Below, piece by piece: positions 23,501 to 34,934 of a DNA stretch of 64,000 bases (the stretch's first letter is position 1; every line of letters begins with the position of its first letter). A model generated the notes under the pieces. It saw nothing but the letters and a program-made list of their open reading frames with translations, did no database searches and was not told the origin of the DNA. Source of the stretch: Vitis vinifera (Eukaryota; Streptophyta; Magnoliopsida; Vitales; Vitaceae); contig NC_081811.1 in NCBI RefSeq assembly GCF_030704535.1, positions 2,491,501 to 2,555,500 of the forward strand, given 5' to 3'. Made by a program: the position numbers and the translations under genes.

Positions 23501-26500
23501 TGAAAATGAATCCAAAACCCACCCAGCAGCTACAAATGGGTCATACTCCAGGGAAGCATCTTCTTCTCGTACCGGAAGATCAGAAGAACACCAACTAGAC
23601 AAGAACTCTCCATGAGGGAGTGAAAAAATTGCGGCCAAAACTTCAGTCTGGAAAGAGATGCAAATAGCATGGTCATAAACCTTATCATCACAAATTATTC
23701 AAAAGCATGATATATTTTTTTTTTTGATAAGTATTCAAAAGCATGATATATGGTACATGTAAAATACAGTATATGACATACTAAGAATAACAAGTAAACC
23801 TGTAGTTCCTAACAAGAAATAAAACAGTGAAAATTCTTGGAAAATATGTTATTTCTCATTCCTCAAGCTCTAATGATCTCAATAGAGTAAGATATACCAA
23901 AATGTCACTGCAGTAACTTATCAAATGGTAGGAAAACGTAACTAATGCAAGCATCCAAGCAATAGAGTATGATGAAAACCTAGAGGTATCAGAAAATAAC
24001 TCACAAAATATACTGTAATGAAAGATCGAAAATTTGAATCATCAGAGAAGATATCGGCTAAACGCATTGCATTGAGTTGCAGAAGCCCTGTTGGGTGAGT
24101 TTTTTCAGAGCCACCACTAAGATATTTTTGGTCTCCACCAAAAGCAGTCTTCAATAACTCAAGAACCTACATCACAACAATTGTATCAAAAGTAAGCAGC
24201 ATTATTCTAAAAGAGATCTCCTAAAGAGAGATGAATCTAGAATCATGGTGGGCCAGTCACAAGAAAGATCTTCAGAGTGAAGTGGAAGGCATGACTCGTA
24301 GTTTGGATGATACCACATGGGATCTTCCATACACCAAAAAGAGAGAAAGGGAAAAAAAGAGGAGGGGAGGGGGGGGACTGACACATTCAGTGGTGTATAG
24401 TAGATCTTCCATTTGAAATTGGTAAAAGTGGGTTCCATCATACTAACTCTGCAGAACCCATGGCTATAAGCCATATTGACAGTTCTTATTGGTCTATGAG
24501 AAGGATGTCTCTTTCTCTAAATATAACAGTATTTCATTATTTGCAGAAAACTAACCTCTAGTGCAATAGACTTTGCTAAATCCAAGCTTCCTGGATAGCT
24601 GGCAACTTCATCCAGATAAGAGATGCTTTCTGCTTCACAAAGACACAACACCTACAGAATGGAGAGATATAGATAGATCAGTAAACACAAATTTATTGCA
24701 GAAGATAATACAGTAGGATCTGTGGCAGATGCTTCAAGCAGCTTAACCCTCCAAACAAATGTTACCAATGCCAATCACTTAAACATACAATCGATAAGAC
24801 TTTCGCCTTCAGCCTAGACACAGCAGCCACAATTGTAGAGGATTCTTTAAACAATGGCGTGATGCACAACTTCAAGATGGCTTGAGCCAGCAAAAGAACG
24901 CCGCCTTTTCCACATAGTTCCTGAAATAATAACAAAATCAAATGTCACATTAAAATAAAGAAAATCAGAAAATAAAAAATAAGGCAGGGCGCTGAATTAT
25001 CATATTGATAATATCAAATATATATTTATAAGGGAATCAGTTGATTCAATAGTTGTAGAATAAAACCTAAAACCTTATATTGATTCCACCCGTGGGGATA
25101 AAATCTATGGCTATATTGATATATTAAGAATTCATGATGATCCAAACATTGTTTTGTAATTGCATAAATAGCTAAGCATGATTCTGTATTTCAATCCAAA
25201 AGAACAGAAGGTTGCTTATTTTATCCAACCAGTTCAAAATGTTAGCATCACATATAAAACACAAAAGGTACTTCTCCTGACAATCCACTTCATTTGTGAG
25301 ATATACGATAAGAGAGTTCTGAATCGAACCTTATTCTTCAGTAGGCGCTCCCGAAACATTTTTTGTTGGCACAGAGACTGAAGAAACTGTAAAGAAGCTT
25401 CGCATTGCTGGCAGAGAGAGTTGACCACTTGTTCAGCAGGGCTTGGGAAATCAACACATTGAGCTGATAGCTTGATTTGGAGAGACCTGATACTTAAATG
25501 GACTGCTCTAAAAGCTGCCTCCATAAATATGTCAACCTGTCACAGAAATAAACATGATTAATGACACACATATACCTGCTGGACTGTGGAACTTTAGAGG
25601 CACAACAAAATATTAACAAGAAGACAGGTAGTATATAATCAAAATGGGTGATAAAAGCTGTTGAACTGGTAATAGAAAATCAGAGAAACAAAACCCCAAA
25701 TAACAAATCCTTGTATCCAAACTACGTAGTTGCTTTGAAGTAAACAAGTACATGTATCAAACCCAACCTATTTTCCATGAACAGAGGCATAAACAAGTCA
25801 CATTGTGAAATTATACCTTAGGGTGTGCAGTTAATACATGACCAAGATCTTGCCATTGTGTGGAAATAAATCCCGTTAATAGATATAGACTGCAGGCCAC
25901 CAGTGCTGAATGCAAAAGGGGTGCATGACTTGAAAGTTGATGTTCCTACACATAAAATAAGTTTAAAACTGATAAGTAATAAGAAAATGTGTCTTCTAGC
26001 ATGGCAGCCAATCCTGGCTAAGAGGGTAGCTATGCTGCTTGAGGACTTTCAATGTCATTTTTAGTCCTCCATGATCTGGGTTTAGGGTTTTGCTTTTATC
26101 TATCCCTTTTCTGAAGGATACCTCATCCTTCTTCACTCTGCAATTTCCTCTTTATTCTAGAAAATTGTTGTGTGATACCAAAAGAAAAGGACAGCAAAGG
26201 AAAACAGGCCTTAAAGTGAAGGATAAAGGAGAACCTCTCTAGAACTGCCAAGAACAATAAGCAACGCAAACACCAGATCAAGCAGCTGCTCTGATACTTT
26301 TACATCATCAAGCAAAATCTGTAAATATAGTTTGAAGACAAAAAAAAAAGGTTTTTAAACAAGTTTCTGATTAACTTCTACCAAACTCTTCCATAAAATG
26401 CTATATAATCATCCAGAATTGTAGGAAGAAAGAGCATTAGGCATTACACTCCAGAAAGATGCCCATGAACAAAGCCAAGTGAATGAAAGAATAACAAATG

Positions 26501-28314
26501 AACAATTCAAGCAATTGACCAGAACCATCTCAAAGCATCCAAATTTCTCTCTTTCAAAAGAGATCATTAAACTATATAAGATCAGTAAAAAAGTGTCATG
26601 CTATAATAAGTTTCAAAAACTTCCAGGAAGAACAAGAGAAAATAATTAAAAAGAAGAATAGGAAAAGATTGCCAATATCAGAGCAAAAGCAATTTTAAAT
26701 CATTAGCAAACAGTTCAACTGTCAAGTACTAAATGGATAAAATTAAGTTAGTTGAAAACATCAAAATTAGATTAAGACTATAAATGTTGCAGGGCATTGT
26801 GGCAATCATGATCAATTACTTGTCTCCTAGTTATACAAATGCAATAGACTTTGTGTTGTGGAAACATCTCCATTTGCATAACTTGTGGTACGTTTACCCA
26901 TATATGAAAGCTAATCATGCATTTGTATGAGGCCCAGCTTTACATGAATTGAAATTCCACTTCCAGAGTTTATATCCTTAATCCAACTTAGAGAGAGAGA
27001 TGTGAACCTAAAGTCACACCATGACCATTTGAGACTCAAGGGCTGAAAAAGCATGCATTTCTTGTCAGGGTGACACCAAAGTTTTAAGAACTAAAGACGA
27101 TAGGGAGCAATTTAGCAGAACATGTTTTCATCAAAGCTAAAATCCTCTATTTTGAAAAAGAATATGCCAAAAATTCAAGATCTTAATTCCTTTTTATGAT
27201 TATAAAAATGTCATGCCAGAAGGAGATCTCAGTGTTCCTAGCAGATACATCTCAACTGAATGAAATGATTAGGATTACAATCAATGATGTGACCAAGCTA
27301 CCCTTTCTCTCCACTACCTTCAAAATTTCAGCAAATTGTAGTCCAAAACTCCAATTGAAAGAACATGATAAGCAGCAACTATATGTGATAAATCGTTTTA
27401 GCCTTCATATACACTTTAATAAAATAAAATCTGCAACATCAACCACTCAACCCACCAAAAAGACGCCACACAAAAAAATGAAAAATAAAATAATAAAAAG
27501 TGAAGCAAAATTCTTTGTAAGGTTAATAAAAGCGACCTGCTCAAGTTTATTCTGCCGAGGTGCTAGATCACACAAGGAATGTAAGAGTCGTAAACCACAT
27601 AACAAATATTTGAACAAGGCTTCGTCTTTGTCAGATGATATAAGCACTGCGATGAGATGCAGAGGAAGAAACCCCGCAAGTTTTTCAGCATCAATCTGAA
27701 ACGTAATATAATATAATTTATATCATATTTAAAAATTTTAAATTTAAATTTATATCATATTAAGGATAAAATTAAAATGATGATCACAATGATGATACAG
27801 TGGATAACTGACCTGTAAAGATGGCCCCTTTTCAGTAGTGTACTGAATAGTAAAATTTTCAGAGTCCCTCAATAACTTATTAAGCTCCTGAGAGTTAAGA
27901 GTATGTAAACCTTTGACTGCTGAGACTAAGTCAATGACCTGTTTATGTGCATAAAAGAAACAGATTCATGCCAAAGAAAAAAATGAGGGAGTGAGATGGG
28001 ATCAGAACTCAGGCTATATGAACAAAGTTGAACCAAAAAAGGTAAAACTGCTAGAACTGCTCATTTGTTGCTCAAGATAGGGTTGAACTCAAATCAAGTT
28101 TAAGCTAACTCCACCATAGATAAAGCAAACTGCATCTATACACCCTAACATCAGCTAACCATGGCTTTTCAACCCATAATATTGTTTCTGCCTCCACCAA
28201 GTGATAATTAGGTTAAATATTACACTCTGCAACGTAAAATTTTCAGAAAGATTCATCTGATGTGATACTTACTTGTTCAGTGCAGTATGACTGCTCTTCC
28301 TTATTATGCCTCAT
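20541..28314 (-). CDS. NDX: Nodulin homeobox protein (NDX)
   Basis: Sixteen coding exons, in transcript order: 28314-28273, 27938-27813, 27695-27537, 26318-26235, 25945-25817, 25536-25330, 24920-24789, 24651-24556, 24166-24005, 23647-23356, 23251-23104, 22839-22791, 22632-22564, 22236-21703, 21580-21546, 21093-20541. They sum to 938 codons plus TGA, close to Arabidopsis NDX. The start ATG at 28314 is one base behind a leader splice site. Residues 1 to ~560 are a helical NDX-specific region. The divergent homeodomain, about 700-765, starts '[15 protein letters not shown]' and ends '[13 protein letters not shown]', with N-N in place of the usual F-Q-N. A conserved C-terminal block follows at about 825-905 ('[20 protein letters not shown]'). 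Known of the family: Arabidopsis NDX binds single-stranded DNA in the R-loop at the FLC/COOLAIR promoter and affects ABA responses. Nuclear. No damage seen. Confidence 0.93.
22811..22920 (-). repeat. Tandem duplication of an NDX splice acceptor and exon start
   Basis: Bases 22811-22864 (coding-exon start, acceptor and intron end) recur at 22867-22920 with a few changes (period 56-57). The true exon is 22791-22839. The upstream copy keeps an AG and the first ~30 exon bases but has one extra T on the coding strand. Confidence 0.75.
23696..23751 (-). mobile_element. Micro-insertion: LINE 3' tail with perfect 20-bp target duplication
   Basis: Bases 23696-23715 and 23732-23751 are identical 20-mers. 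Between them is only 'ttttttttttgataag', which on the minus strand is 'cttatc' plus poly(A), the usual end of local LINEs (compare 12480-12495). This is the footprint of target-primed reverse transcription that stopped after about 16 bases. It lies in the NDX intron 23648-24004. Confidence 0.75.
24339..24378 (+). repeat. Purine-only tract with G-runs in NDX intron
   Basis: About 38 bases of only A and G, ending in GGGG-A-GGGGGGGG. It could form triplex or G-quadruplex structures. No function is shown. Confidence 0.6.
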
Positions 28315-29330
28315 TCTTGAGAATCTGGAGCCAGGACAAAAAATTTCTATGAGCAATGGAAAGTCCTTAGATGCATTTCAGGGAGATTCCATGTTTTTAC
28401 AGTGTTCTAAAGCCAATATGATAACTCACAACTTAGCATAACTGAAAATTTTCATGGTTCCAATCCACATGGATACCAACAAGCTACCAAACACATGTTG
28501 AATAAGCACGTATAATTTTTGTGCTTAAAAACAGCTTGAGTAACCATGGTATTGGAACTGTAATATATAAGTCACGCAGGTACCTTAGTAGCTATCATAT
28601 GCAACTTCAAATTATAAAAGCACTAATATACTTGCAAAACTGCATTCATAGGAAAAGGTAGTTCTCTATTGTGATATGCAGCTCTTAAGCAAAAACCCAA
28701 CAAAACCCAGAACTCAGCTGACCTTGAATCACAGTAAAACCTACATTTAACAAGTACCCATTTGAATATTTCCAATCATTTGCATCATAACATTCCTGAG
28801 AAACTCCATTAATCAACTGACTAAATTTCTCAACATGCAATACACCAACTCCCCAACAGTCTAGACACTGAACACCCACATATAAATACCAATCATTCAA
28901 CCCCAGAACTAAGAATTCCCTACATACACCAAAAATTACACTCCAAATTTGAACCAAGAAAAGAAGGGGAAAAAAAAAACCGCTTCTTGGCTTAAAGCTA
29001 AAAAAATCTTAAAACCCAACATCAGAAACCCTAGATTCAGAACAGATAGAAACAAAATCAGCCCCACAAAAGGAAAAAAAAAATTCAGATTATCACAACA
29101 AATGCATAAACAACACAAACAAACAAACACCAGTAAATCAAAGGTACAGAAACCACACCTCAGAACTGTACCAATGGATTCCAAGACGAAAAATGGGCGC
29201 CAAAAATTGGTAGATACCCGGGTTTATTTTTTCCTTTTTTCTTCTGCTTGGTTTGGCTGGATAACAAACTGTGGAAGATGGAATTCGGATTTTGAGAAGG
29301 TGATATGTGATTGAGGATGGGGACTACGTT
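28315..29330 (-). other. 5'UTR exon and leader intron of NDX
   Basis: On the minus strand a leader exon from about 29330 ends at a donor at 29159 ('ttctgag' then gtgtgg) and joins the acceptor just before 28315. A telo-box-like AAACCCTAG lies at 29026-29034 inside the leader intron. The cap site is not determined. Confidence 0.55.
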
Positions 29331-29933
29331 AATGTGAATTTTTTTCTCTAATTAATAAGATTTAGAACTGGTAATGATAGTGACTCTGGTAACTAACGTG
29401 CGCTGGTGCAGTGCGTTTGCTTAACCTCTGCCTCGTGGAGAAACAATAGTTAAGCGTGTGGCAGCACTGGCAGAGGGACTCCAGGCTGTGTTTGGTTGTC
29501 GGGAATGCGTTTTGCGTGGTAGGAATTAGGGTTTCCCTGGAAAAGGATTTTCTTGTGGAAAAAAAAAAAAAAAAAGCGTCAAAAAGGATTAGAATTCACT
29601 TACTGAGAAAATGGATATGGAATCATGCCCAATAAGCAAAATTTCTCAGAAATTTTTTGGATAACAATAAATATTAGTTTTCTATTTTTCATTTTTTCAT
29701 TTATTTATCAAACTATTACAAGAATTTTGGGATATAGAATATAAATTTTTAGAATTAAAAAAAAAATTACAATGTCTCTATTTGGTTTTTGGAAAATACA
29801 AGAAAAATAAAATAAATAATTAAAACATAAACGCCAGAACAAACTATAAACATATGAAATCTTTCAAAAAAAAAAAAAAAAAAAAGGAGAGGAGGAAAAA
29901 AGATTCAATTCTTGACTAGGGGATGTGTTTGGA

Positions 29934-30200
29934 TTTTATTCTAAATTTGTGTAGATTCTCATATGTACAAGTTCTTAAATGTTGAATTTATTATATTTTT
30001 TTATCACAAATTTGTATTAATTTTCACAAATGAGGAAGTTTTAAGTATTGGATTTCTTTTTATATTTTTATCAATTTTCTTATATGAGCAAGTTCTCAAA
30101 TATTGGAGTTTTTCCTAGGATTTTGATCCTAAATTTGTATGAATTTTCTCATATGAGCAAGCTTTTAGGTATGAATTTTTATTAGATTTTTATCATAATT
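29934..30200. repeat. Degenerate ~60-75-bp tandem repeat
   Basis: Four to five imperfect units share a core like 'atcctaaatttgtatgaatt' followed by 'tctcatatgagcaag' and a 'ttaaatattgg' end, starting near 29934, 29993, 30066, 30118 and 30188. Confidence 0.6.
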
Positions 30201-31888
30201 TTTTTATTTTTTGCATTTGGGCAAGTATATATATATGCATATACTAATTTATTTGTTACCCTAGTAATAATTTTTCTTAAAATTTATAATGAAAATACTA
30301 CTAATAAAATGTATTATAAATTTAGAGTATGTTTGGCTTAGTTTTTTAATACTATAAGTAATTTTTCAAATTTCTAAAAGTGATTTTTAAATTTTACTAA
30401 ATACCTAATTTATTTATTTTTTCAAAAATACTTTCTATATAAAAAAACATTTCCTAAAATCTTTATCCAACGAAGTCTAAAAATGTGTTTGACAATAGTT
30501 TTAGTTTTTTAATGGAAGTATTTTGAAGATAATTATCTATAAAGTGTTTGTTCAAAAAACAATATAAGTGATTTTTCATCAATGAAAGGGATTTTTCATA
30601 TTTTAAAAAGTATTTATTAAATTTTATCAAATATCTAATTTTTTTTTTTCAAAAAGGCTTTTTTACCTAAAAAACACTCTTCAAATCATTATTAAACATA
30701 AATCATTCTTAAATGAGATTTTAATTAATGATATAAAATTTTTTATTATAGAAAAATTGTGCTTTCTACTATTCAAAATTGTAAGCCACTCACTAAACAT
30801 ATTACCAAATATATATTGAAATGATTAATTATCATAATTATCCATAATCCCTTGCTTAGTACTCTAATTTAATTTTCAAGAGGACACCTATTCACAAGTA
30901 GAAGATGATTATTTCATAAATGCCAATACACAAAGATTTGAAGAGTGATTAGTGCCTACCAAAAGATAAAATTATGTTTGAGACCATATAATTGACTCAT
31001 TACTACCCTACCATAAGAAATATGTTTCTTTTAGAATATAAAAATATGACTAGCCTATCATATGGGCCCATTTTTTTTCCCTTTAAGACTATAGAATGAC
31101 TCACATGTGGGTCCACATGGGATTGGTTTGCTGCCCAATAAAAATAATAATAACAAAATAAAATAAATAAATAAAACCAAAGGAAAAGAAAGTAAAAAAA
31201 AAAAGATCATGATGGCATCTTAGTGGACTTTGAAGTATTTTTACTCTTATGATTCTTTGAGAAAAAAAAAAAAATACATATTCAAAATTAGAATAAATGA
31301 TAGAATCAAAAGCATAATGAGAGGATACAATGATTAGATATGTCAATTTTGATTGAATTTCTAAAATCACCCACAAAAAATTCATAATTTTTTATTGTAA
31401 TTTACAAAACATATCATAATAATCATGAGGGAGGGGCTTTGTATAGAGTTTCATCTAAATCCCCCATCAAACATCATTTTCTAAAATGAACTGAGTTAAT
31501 GCCTAGTGGCTCAATGAGGGTTCTATTAGAAATTTAGAACACCAATCAATGAAATCTACACATTATTTCATTTATTGGATATTTAATCATTAATCTATAC
31601 AAAATATATATGCCAAGAAATGGATAATATTATATAAAACCGATAATTTATCATTATATTTAATCACGATAAATAAATAAATATATATATATATAAACAC
31701 AACAAATATCATGCTTGAAATATTAATTTTTAAACAGCATACACAAAACATCACCTGAAAACATTAAAGGAGTCTTCTCCTAGGAATGTGTAGGGTTGTA
31801 TTGTAACTTTGATCTATGCTCTATTGTATGCTTCTTTTCCACGGTTGTCTTGTTTTATAAATCCGTTGTGTTCACAACAAGAATATTG

Positions 31889-31943
<55 letters not shown>
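31889..31943. repeat. (AT)n(AG)n microsatellite
   Basis: A run of about 10 AT units passes into about 17 GA units. Confidence 0.95.
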
Positions 31944-31947
<4 letters not shown>

Positions 31948-32080
31948 CCGTTAGTATTAGGGAATGAAAAGATGCTACCAAAGATATATATACATAGACC
32001 GTGCTAATTACTAACATTCTTTCTTTATCATAATATGTGGAAATTTGATTATATTTACTTTTCATTGTTATTAAAGGTTT

Positions 32081-32210
32081 GTAATGGATTCACAATAAAT
32101 ATAAAAAAGTTATATACTTATGTGATGAATTCATAATAAATATATAAAAAATAAATTATATAGTTATGTAATGGATTCGCAATAAATATAAAAAGTTATA
32201 TATTTAAATA
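32081..32210. repeat. Three-copy ~41-46-bp AT-rich tandem repeat
   Basis: 'gtaatggattcacaataaat' at 32081 recurs with changes at 32122 and 32168, each followed by a 'gttatat' block. Confidence 0.65.
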
Positions 32211-34503
32211 TAAAGTTTATTTATTAGTTGTGTAGAAAGGCTCGTGTCCTTCATTTTTACACAAAAAAATTATACAAATGAAATAAGGCCCTAAAATAAA
32301 AGTTACAATCAAAGACATACAAACACTTAACACCAACAGGTTTATTAATATTTTTTTTCAAGTAAAATTAAATTTTTTAGTACATTCCTAATGCTTGTGT
32401 ATAAATTAGAATAAATATTTTTTTATCAAAAAATAACCATATGATTGGATATATTTTGATAGTAAAATTTAGAGGTACAGTAGATGAATGAACATTTTTA
32501 GGCCTTAAAATCCTTTCATTTCAACAAAATTTGGAATAAAAATAGAATTAAAATCTTTCCTACAAAGAATGAATTGTATTATAACTTTTGTTTTAAGTTT
32601 ATTATAATTACTACTATTATTGTAACCCATTTGAAATCTTTCATATGTGGTGAATGAGTTGTCTACTATCTTATATTCTAAGCTCATTGTTATCATCATT
32701 AATATTATTATCATTAGTTTGAAATAATCCTTGAATAACTTATCAATGGTCTACTCTTATACTACAAATCAAACTACTTAACCTTAAAGTCAATAATTGA
32801 TTCAACTTTTCTTTCTTGCTTTCTTTAAAAGATAGTAAAATGAAATTTGTTTTTAGCCCAATAAAATGATTGTTGGAAGACATTTCACATCTTTTGGCTC
32901 AATTACACCTTCAAACATTGTACTAACCACTATCTCTTGTTGCATTATTAATTTGAAAAAAAAAATCCAAGTGTGGCATTTAATCATTTGGTAACATATT
33001 TTTCCCCAAAAAAAAAACAAAATTATGTTTGTGAAATCACAAATCCAATAACCTCGATCACGTAAATTCAAAAATTATTAATTTACATTCCATGAGGAAT
33101 TTTTATTTTTTAGATAAAAATTGTTCAATTCTTGACTAGTTCAAAAGATCTCTATCTTGTAAGCCATGACATGTAGGTGACAACCGACTAAAGGAATCGT
33201 CGTGTATGAGCATCAAGAGCTTCTCCTCTTGAGCAATTTGAGATGTCAACTTCTTCACTATCATGTTTCTCATAAACTAAGTGTTTTGTCACCTATGACT
33301 TACAAGATGACAACTTTTATACTTCTAATCAAGGACTAATTCTAATACTATTGTCATCACTTACCATCTTGTGTAGGTATTGGACAATTATGTATCATCT
33401 ATATATCATTTTATGGCTCATAAAGTGCCTCTTAGTTTATGGTTTACAAGGTATCAAATTTAGACAACTATGAACCAACCTTGATAAACTTAACATTATG
33501 ATCTTGATAAAGTGCCTCTTGGTATATGATATTAAGCTCTCATTCATAAACATAACGTTCCTATCATTTCATGACACACACTTCTCACCACGATTAATAT
33601 CTATTGTTTTATATAAATATTATTCACTTTAAGCCTTTTGACAATGATGATTTTAAAACATAGGTATACATTATAAAGGAGTCACTTCTTATGATTTCAA
33701 ATTCATCATCCCAACATGATAGGTATAAAGTCCTTCTTGCCTTATGAATCAAATATATTGTTTGTTTTTAGCTACCACCTTCTATAACTTAAAACACCTT
33801 TACAAAATCGACATGAATTCCTTTTATTTTAGTTTAATCATTTTACTTTATACTCTATTAACTTAATTATTTGCTATTTTCTATTTTTCATGGTCTTTAA
33901 CATTGTACACTTATTTTTTTTTTAATTATTTTCATGTTTTTTTATACTTGTTTTCGATTTGTATCCCATTAGTCTTTTATGTTTTGAATAAATTGAGCAT
34001 CTTTCTTTGTTTTCGTTAATTACATTCAATTCGATGACATGGTAGCTTTTTTATTTAAAAATTTTCATTTTTAGTTTTCAATTCCCTAATAGTTTATTTG
34101 TTCATGTTTCATGGCCCTTTGTTTTTACATTTTCTTTTTTATTATTACGTTCCATGATTAATAAGCTTATTTTTTTTAGGGGGAATCATGTGAAGCTTAT
34201 TTTTTAGGTTTTCAATTCATCCATATTTTCCAAATAATGCACCTTTACATGATTCCCCTTATTTTTTAATTGATCTACTAAATAGTCTATTTTATATACT
34301 TTAAAAATTATATTTATTATCAACACATATTATATTATTGTTCAATTTTATTAGATTTATTTATTCATTTATCTATTATTCTCATTTTATCATTTTAAAT
34401 TTTACCTTAATGCAAAACATTCAATAAAAAGTTTTGTCCTATAAATTTTGTGGGCTTTTTTCTTATAAAATGTCCATAATAGAATATACCCAAAAAAAAG
34501 AAA

Positions 34504-34818
34504 GGGTTATTTGGTTAAAGGGATCAAAATAACCACATATTTGCAAAAATAACTCATCCCTTAAAATGTACAAAAAAAAAAAAAACCATATTGAGACAAA
34601 AATACCCTTCCTTTTATTTCCCTTAAACACCTACAATTTCCTTTTTTTTTTTTTTTTGCTTCATTCATAGAATGGTTCCTCATCTCAGAACAACTCTTCC
34701 TCTTTTCCTTCAAAAAAAAAAAAAAAAAAATTATCATCTTCTTCTTCTACTTCATTCTCTTCATTTGGTGCACATAACAAAAAACTCATATTTTCTTCAA
34801 AAACCCTAGAAAATTTCT
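34504..34818 (+). repeat. MULE left terminal inverted repeat
   Basis: Pairs with 40005-40295 in reverse complement over about 300 bp with gaps in the poly(A/T) runs. The inner end passes the 'accctagaaaa' motif. Confidence 0.8.
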
Positions 34819-34934
34819 CGTCTATTATTTCCAAACTCTAGAAAATTTCACTTTCTCATCTTCTGTTTCATTCCCAATCATTGAAAAATTCTTATCATAT
34901 TTTTATCAAGTTATATCATATTGTATTTTTAAGC

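Larger units (their letters stand above)
29331..34503. other. AT-rich intergenic region
   Basis: About 5 kb without a supportable gene. It holds poly(A/T) runs, degenerate tandem repeats (29934-30200, 30320-30700, 32081-32210) and a microsatellite (31889-31943). Short open frames here have low-complexity translations. The stretch 33100-33780 is less AT-rich and may be an old transposon remnant, but I recognise nothing in it. Confidence 0.5.

Noticed and set aside
27196..27699. Plus-strand 167-codon frame
   Set aside because: Overlaps an NDX exon (27537-27695) antisense and otherwise lies in the intron; low-complexity Lys-rich translation, no motif.
31101..33071. Several Phe/Ile/Tyr-rich short frames
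   Set aside because: Products of AT-rich and homopolymer DNA; no start context, motif or splice partners.
33100..33780. Possible LTR or gene fragment in the NDX-MULE interval
   Set aside because: Composition differs from its surroundings and short words recur, but there are no ends, frame or motif to name it.
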